From contig NZ_CAMPHH010000122.1 in assembly GCF_946885855.1 (NCBI RefSeq), forward strand, positions 1-9,647: 9,647 nt of DNA, given 5' to 3'. This stretch comes from an uncultured Actinotalea sp. (GTDB lineage Bacteria > Actinomycetota > Actinomycetes > Actinomycetales > Cellulomonadaceae). How positions within the stretch are numbered: position 1 is the first letter of the stretch; the number at the start of each line of letters is the position of its first letter. This document shows positions 6,459-9,647 of this stretch, one piece after another. A program made the translations under genes and the position numbers. The notes beneath the pieces were generated by a model, which had not been told where the DNA came from, did no database searches, and worked only from the letters and a program-made list of their open reading frames with translations.

Positions 6459-6810
6459 AGGGGGGCCTCTCAGGGCTCGAGGGTCGGGGTCCGCCGCCAG
6501 ACAATCCGGGGGGATCTCCACGACGCGGGCGCGCAGACGTGCGCTGCCACGGGGAGTACTCTCGCACACATCCCATCACTGCGCGAGGACCGGTCGTGCC
6601 AGGCGGTGGGGCGCCGACGCGACCGCGGCCGTCCCCGGGCGCCCGAGAGCACCGGAGAAGCCTGTGACCTCGGTCTCCTCCGCCCCATAGGGCGTGAGAG
6701 CGCTTCCGCCGGAGGCGTACGGTGCCAGACGTGCCCGACCGGCACCTGGCACCCAGGGGGACGCCCTCTGCCGTGCCACCGTGTTCGACGCCCCAGGAGG
6801 GCCCCCACCG
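6459..6810. other. Intergenic region between helicase and lipoprotein genes
   Basis: This 352-bp spacer separates two divergent genes. It holds the helicase ribosome site next to 6458 and, on the right, the LacI-like operator and promoter of the lipoprotein gene. The middle (about 6480-6690) has weak open frames on both strands with no ribosome site or family resemblance. I see no RNA gene or strong hairpin there, and no confident helicase promoter. Confidence 0.5.
6695..6723 (+). promoter_or_regulatory. LacI-family-like operator over candidate promoter
   Basis: tgagagcgcttccg (6695-6708) carries the AGCGCT core at 6699-6704 and matches the LacI/CebR-type pattern TGnnAGCGCTnnCA except at the last base. 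Downstream, TACGGT (6718-6723) fits a -10 box. With a 17-bp spacer the -35 would fall on 6695-6700, so the operator overlaps the -35 region, as a repressor site would. The leader to the ATG at 6811 would be about 80 nt. Which regulator binds, and whether it acts on the lipoprotein gene, is inference. Confidence 0.4.
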
Positions 6811-7191
6811 ATGATGCGTTCCACCCTGCGTCCGGCACTCGCCGGGCTCGCTGCCGCTGCTGTCCTCATGACCGCCGCCTGCTCCGCCGACGAGGAGTCG
6901 ACCGCCGCGGAGACGACCGCGGAGGCCTCGCCCGAGGAGACCGCTGCGCCGTCCGCTCCGGCCGAGGAGGAAGAGGGGCCCGTCGACGTGCCGAACGTCA
7001 CCGGCCTCATCCTCGAGACAGGTCAGTCCAACCTCATGCTCGCCGGTCTCGAGGCCGAGCTCGTCGACGGGACGGGCGCCACGGTCGAGGTCGACGACCC
7101 GCTGACCTTCCTCATCGTGGGCCAGGACCCCGCCGACGGCCAGCTCGAGCCCGGCGAGGCGGTCGTCCTCACCGTCGAGCCGCGCGGCTGA
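6811..7191 (+). CDS. PASTA-domain lipoprotein
   Basis: The 126-aa product has a lipoprotein signal: MMRSTLRP, a hydrophobic Ala/Leu stretch, then MTAAC with Cys24 as the lipidation site. The Thr at -3 is slightly unusual for a lipobox. An acidic Glu/Ala/Thr linker (26-57) leads to one PASTA domain (about 58-126) beginning VPNVTGLILETGQSNLMLAGL and ending GQDPADGQLEPGEAVVLTVEPRG. PASTA domains bind peptidoglycan or beta-lactams, mostly in StkP/PknB kinases and penicillin-binding proteins. Here there is neither kinase nor transpeptidase, so it is an anchored extracytoplasmic wall-binding protein of unknown role. The start is fixed by aggagg at 6795-6800, ten bases before the ATG; a second ATG at 6814 is possible but further away. 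In-frame sequence upstream to 6694 is leader, not protein. Confidence 0.85.
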   Translation: MMRSTLRPALAGLAAAAVLMTAACSADEESTAAETTAEASPEETAAPSAPAEEEEGPVDVPNVTGLILETGQSNLMLAGLEAELVDGTGATVEVDDPLTFLIVGQDPADGQLEPGEAVVLTVEPRG

Positions 7192-7201
7192 CGTCGCGCG
7201 C

Positions 7202-7261
7202 CCGGACCTGTCGGGTCCGGTGACCCGCCTGGAGCCGGGCCCCGCCACGGGTCCCGGCTCC
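7202..7261 (+). terminator. Two tandem terminator-like hairpins
   Basis: ccggacc-tgtcg-ggtccgg (7202-7220) is a perfect 7-bp stem starting 11 bases after the lipoprotein stop. It is followed by ggagccggg / cccggctcc (7231-7239 with 7253-7261), a 9-bp stem extended inward by three more pairs across a bulged T. Neither is followed by a T-run. Together they would end the lipoprotein transcript and insulate the next gene. Confidence 0.65.
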
Positions 7262-7304
7262 ACGCGGTCCGGGGCCGGTGTCGTGACCCGGGGACCTTCC
7301 GGCC

Positions 7305-7333
7305 TTGGCGGGCACAGGGGTGGGCGCCACGCT
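7305..7333 (+). promoter_or_regulatory. Leaderless promoter of the beta-CASP gene
   Basis: TTGGCG (7305-7310) matches TTGACA at four of six positions and is followed after exactly 17 bases by CACGCT (7328-7333). Six bases (ggatcc) then separate this -10-like box from the ATG at 7340. No Shine-Dalgarno is present, so transcription probably starts at or next to the A of the ATG. Confidence 0.55.
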
Positions 7334-7339
7334 GGATCC

Positions 7340-8743
7340 ATGGTCGAGCACCCGTCCCTGCAGTTCCTGGGGGCCGCAGGCACCGTGACCGGCAGCCGGT
7401 TCCTCCTCGAGTGGCACGGCCGCCGCGTCCTCGTCGACTGCGGTCTCCATCAGGGCGAGCGGGAGTGGCGCCGGCGGAACTGGGAGGACTTCCCCGTGCC
7501 GCCCGGCTCGATCGACGTCGTCCTGCTCACCCACTGCCACCTGGACCACAGCGGCTGGCTGCCCCGGCTCGTCCGGGACGGCTTCACCGGCCCGATCTGC
7601 CTGACGGAGGGCACCGCGGCGCTGACGGAGATCGTGCTGCGGGACAGCGCACACCTCAACGAGCGCGACGCGGAGCAGGCACGGGCCGGCGGCTGGTCGC
7701 GCCACGACCCGCCGCTGCCGCTGTACTCGGTCGCCGACGCCGAGCTCGCGATCCGGCAGTTCCGCGCGGTGCCGACCGGCGTGCCCGTCGACGTCGCCGA
7801 CGGCGTCCGGGCGACCTTCGTCCCGGCCGGTCACGTCCTCGGCGCCGCGAGCATCCTCGTCGAGGCCGGTCCGCCGCCCGGGTTCTCGGTCCTCTTCTCC
7901 GGGGACCTCGGCCGCGACCGCCACCCGGTGCTGCGCCGCCGGGCCGCCCCGCCCGCGGCGACCACCGTCGTCGTGGAGTCGACGTACGGCGACCGCGTCC
8001 ACCCGGAGCCGCGACCGGCCCACGAGGCGTTCGCCGACGCCGTGCGCCGGACCGTCGCGCGGGGGGGCTCCGTGCTGGTGCCGGCGTTCGCGGTCGACCG
8101 CACCGAGCTGGTCCTGCACCAGCTGGTCGTGCTGCGGCGGGAGGGTCGGATCCCGCGCGTCCCGATCTTCGTGGACAGCCCCATGGCCCTCGCGGCGCTG
8201 GAGGTGTACCGGCGCCCCTCGCTGCGGCACGAGCTGCGGGAGGACGTCGCGGTCCCCCTCGTCGACCTCGCCGACGTGCACGCGGCCCGGACCCCCGAGG
8301 AGTCGATGGCGCTCAACGCCCCGCACCGGCCGTGCATCGTCGTCTCGGCCTCCGGCATGGCCACCGGCGGGCGGGTGGTGCACCACCTGCGCCACATGCT
8401 GCCGGACCGCCGCAACACGGTGGTGCTCACGGGCTTCCAGGCGCCGGGGACGCGGGGGCGCGCCCTGCTCGACGGGGCGCGCGAGCTGAAGGTGCACGGC
8501 CGGTACGTCCCTGTGCGCGCGGAGGTGGTCGCGGACGAGGAGTTCTCCGTGCATGCCGACGCCGACGAGCTGCTGGGCTGGCTCCGGGAGCTGCCGGAGG
8601 TACCCGACGTCGTCTACGTCGTCCACGGGGAGGCCGAGGCGTCCGCCGCCCTGGCGCGGCGGATCCGCGACGAGCTCGACTGGACCGCCGTCGTCCCGCG
8701 GGCGGGGGAGCGGGTCGCCCTCCTGGGCCGCGCGTCGCCGTGA
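7340..8743 (+). CDS. Metallo-beta-lactamase/beta-CASP RNA-processing nuclease-like protein
   Basis: 467-aa cytoplasmic metallo-hydrolase with a beta-CASP domain, the architecture of the CPSF/YSH1-like family (COG1236) rather than RNase J. Zinc ligands are visible: HCHLDH (His65, His67, Asp69, His70), His165 in PAGHVLGAAS and Asp189 in FSGDLGRD. The beta-CASP part follows: VESTYGDR (212-219), LVPAFAVDRTE, PIFVDSPMA, VSASGMATGGRVVHHL and GFQAPGTRGRALLDG. Near the C-terminus are FSVHADADEL (His405) and VVHGE (His429), the closing metal/catalytic histidines. All expected residues are present, so it should be active as a nuclease on RNA, or possibly DNA; the substrate is unknown. ATG at 7340 is chosen because the family N-terminus (LQFLGAAGTVTGS) starts right after it and a promoter sits just upstream. 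The in-frame sequence from 7220 covers the terminator hairpin and is not coding. Confidence 0.92.
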   Translation: MVEHPSLQFLGAAGTVTGSRFLLEWHGRRVLVDCGLHQGEREWRRRNWEDFPVPPGSIDVVLLTHCHLDHSGWLPRLVRDGFTGPICLTEGTAALTEIVLRDSAHLNERDAEQARAGGWSRHDPPLPLYSVADAELAIRQFRAVPTGVPVDVADGVRATFVPAGHVLGAASILVEAGPPPGFSVLFSGDLGRDRHPVLRRRAAPPAATTVVVESTYGDRVHPEPRPAHEAFADAVRRTVARGGSVLVPAFAVDRTELVLHQLVVLRREGRIPRVPIFVDSPMALAALEVYRRPSLRHELREDVAVPLVDLADVHAARTPEESMALNAPHRPCIVVSASGMATGGRVVHHLRHMLPDRRNTVVLTGFQAPGTRGRALLDGARELKVHGRYVPVRAEVVADEEFSVHADADELLGWLRELPEVPDVVYVVHGEAEASAALARRIRDELDWTAVVPRAGERVALLGRASP

Positions 8744-8760
8744 CCGCTCCGACCACCGCG

Positions 8761-8789
8761 CCGGGGCGGGCCCCCTCGGGACCGCCCGG
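8761..8789. terminator. Hairpin between convergent genes
   Basis: ccggggcgg (8761-8769) can pair with ccgcccgg (8782-8789) with one bulged G. It lies in the 46-bp gap between the stop codons of the beta-CASP gene and the leftward fructosamine-kinase gene, so it could stop transcription from both sides. The stem is imperfect and lacks a T-tract, so the call is moderate. Confidence 0.4.
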
Positions 8790-9560
8790 TCAGGCGTAGC
8801 GCGCCACGAGCTCCTCGAGGTGGCGCCGGTAGCCGCCGCCGAAGAGGACGGCGTGCATGCCCACCGGGTACACCTGGTGCAGGGGGAGGAGCTCCCGCCA
8901 GCTGTCGGGCAGGCGCCCGGCCGCCGTCTCCGCGTAGGCGGCGAGCACGCGCTCCAGGTGCGGCAGGCCGAAGAGGTCGAGCATGGCGAGGTCGGTGAGC
9001 GCGTGGCCGCCGTGGGCCGCCGGGTCGACGAGGACGGCGCCCTCGGCGGTCCACACCACGTTGCCGGACCACAGGTCCCCGTGGAGGCGGGCCGGCGGGG
9101 CGTCGTCGTCGAAGGCGCCGGCCGCCACGCGATCGGCCAGGCGGTCCAGGGCCGCGGCGACGGCGGGCGGCAGCGCTCCGCCGGCGGCGAGCTGCTCGCG
9201 GACGGACCCGACGCGGTGCCGGGCGTAGAACGACCCCCAGGTCGCGTCGTGCCCCGCGGGCAGCGGGCGCGGGTCCTCCAGCGGCCCGAAGAAGCCGTCC
9301 CCGGTCCACCCCGGTGGTGGGCTGCCGAACGCGGGCGCACCGGCGGCGTGGGTGGCAGCGAGGGCGCGGCCGAACGCCTCGCCGTCGGCCGCCGACGGCG
9401 AGCGCGGCGTCAGCCGGGTCAGCTCCAGCGCGGTGTCCCAGACGCCGAGGACCTCGACGACCCGTGCACCCCCGGGGACCGCGAGCCAGCGCAGGCCCGC
9501 GGCCTCGCACGCGAAGAAGCCCCGTGGGGCGCCCGTCCGGCGCTTCACGAACGTCGTCAT
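8790..9560 (-). CDS. Fructosamine kinase family protein
   Basis: 256-aa kinase of the fructosamine-3-kinase / aminoglycoside-phosphotransferase fold. Characterised members phosphorylate fructosamines or ribulosamines on glycated proteins so that the sugar falls off. Visible residues are Lys6 in FVKRR (ATP-binding lysine), Glu19 in CEAAGLRWL, the catalytic loop LHGDLWSGNVVW (Asp162, Asn167) and the metal-binding LVDPAAHGGH (Asp179). It is shorter than the human (309 aa) and E. coli YniA (about 286 aa) proteins because it starts just before the ATP lysine and lacks the N-terminal glycine-rich strand. A TGA lies in frame four codons upstream of the ATG, so no longer start in this frame exists. 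Short forms of this kind appear common in actinobacteria (from memory). No clear ribosome site precedes the ATG. Alternative: a phosphotransferase for another small amine substrate. Confidence 0.88.
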   Translation of the reverse strand: MTTFVKRRTGAPRGFFACEAAGLRWLAVPGGARVVEVLGVWDTALELTRLTPRSPSAADGEAFGRALAATHAAGAPAFGSPPPGWTGDGFFGPLEDPRPLPAGHDATWGSFYARHRVGSVREQLAAGGALPPAVAAALDRLADRVAAGAFDDDAPPARLHGDLWSGNVVWTAEGAVLVDPAAHGGHALTDLAMLDLFGLPHLERVLAAYAETAAGRLPDSWRELLPLHQVYPVGMHAVLFGGGYRRHLEELVARYA

Positions 9561-9647
9561 CGGGCGAGTTCACCACGGCGCCCGTGCGGGCCGACCCCGC
9601 GGGGTCATGCGTTCTTCGTGGTCAAAGCGCTGTTCTGAAACAGATTC
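9561..9647. other. Non-coding right edge with small inverted repeat
   Basis: GC content drops visibly after about 9604, as at a promoter. ctgtt-ctga-aacag (9630-9643) is a 5-bp inverted repeat, and gtcatgcg (9604-9611) repeats the hexamer seen at other spacers. TTGACC lies at 9625-9620 on the leftward strand without a well-spaced -10. The region may control the kinase gene or an unseen rightward gene; the window ends too soon to decide. Confidence 0.3.

Noticed and set aside
6459..6569. N-terminal extension of the helicase from ATG 6569
   Set aside because: It has no ribosome site and no match to the family start, whereas GTG 6458 has agagg and begins at the usual helicase N-terminus.
5121..7223. 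700-codon rightward open frame opposite the helicase
   Set aside because: It is antisense to conserved DEAD-box motifs and continues across the spacer and the lipoprotein gene in another frame, so it is not a gene.
7169..9340. 723-codon leftward open frame opposite the beta-CASP gene and into the kinase gene
   Set aside because: It overlaps two genes with intact catalytic motifs, crosses terminator hairpins, and has Arg/Pro/Gly-rich composition without domains.
9630..9643. LexA/SOS box at the right edge
   Set aside because: The inverted repeat ctgtt-ctga-aacag does not match the actinobacterial LexA pattern with CGAAC/GTTCG half-sites.

Overview
The window is ordinary chromosomal sequence from a very GC-rich Gram-positive bacterium, most likely an actinobacterium of the order Micrococcales (a Cellulomonas-like organism would fit). 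The reasons are codons that end almost always in G or C, GTG as well as ATG starts, a mix of Shine-Dalgarno-led and apparently leaderless genes, a single-PASTA lipoprotein, and protein families common in that group. The order-level placement is inference from style, not from a marker gene. There are no rRNA or tRNA genes, CRISPR arrays, insertion sequences, integrases or phage genes, and no clear base-composition break apart from a short drop in GC at the right edge.

Layout, left to right. Positions 1-83 hold a tandem repeat and a strong hairpin that acts as the probable cstA terminator. A leftward cstA gene (carbon-starvation membrane transporter, 84-1868) follows, with its promoter and a palindromic candidate operator at about 1903-1956. 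Next is a leftward PLP enzyme of the cysteine-desulfurase-like class V family (2022-3269), which lacks the catalytic cysteine. It is divergent from a small acidic protein of unknown function (3352-3564); both appear to be leaderless. After a 16-bp tandem repeat comes a rightward DoxX-type multi-pass membrane protein (3708-5105). Its low-complexity C-terminal tail overlaps by 171 bp the C-terminal tail of a leftward DEAD-box RNA helicase (4935-6458).

A 352-bp spacer (6459-6810) carries a LacI-family-like operator and a candidate promoter, then a rightward PASTA-domain lipoprotein (6811-7191) with two terminator-like hairpins. A leaderless rightward metallo-beta-lactamase/beta-CASP nuclease-like gene (7340-8743) follows. 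It converges on a leftward fructosamine-kinase-family gene (8790-9560) with a shared hairpin between them. The last 87 bases are non-coding.

The genes look like separate transcription units rather than one operon or one dedicated system; almost every one has its own promoter or hairpin. Themes are nutrient stress and peptide/pyruvate uptake (cstA), RNA metabolism (helicase and beta-CASP protein), cell-envelope sensing (PASTA lipoprotein) and repair of glycated proteins (fructosamine kinase). I see no convincing new multi-gene system. The most useful second looks are regulatory (a GTCATG cluster, a leaderless promoter pattern, a LacI-like site), the convergent overlap, and the cysteine-less desulfurase homologue.
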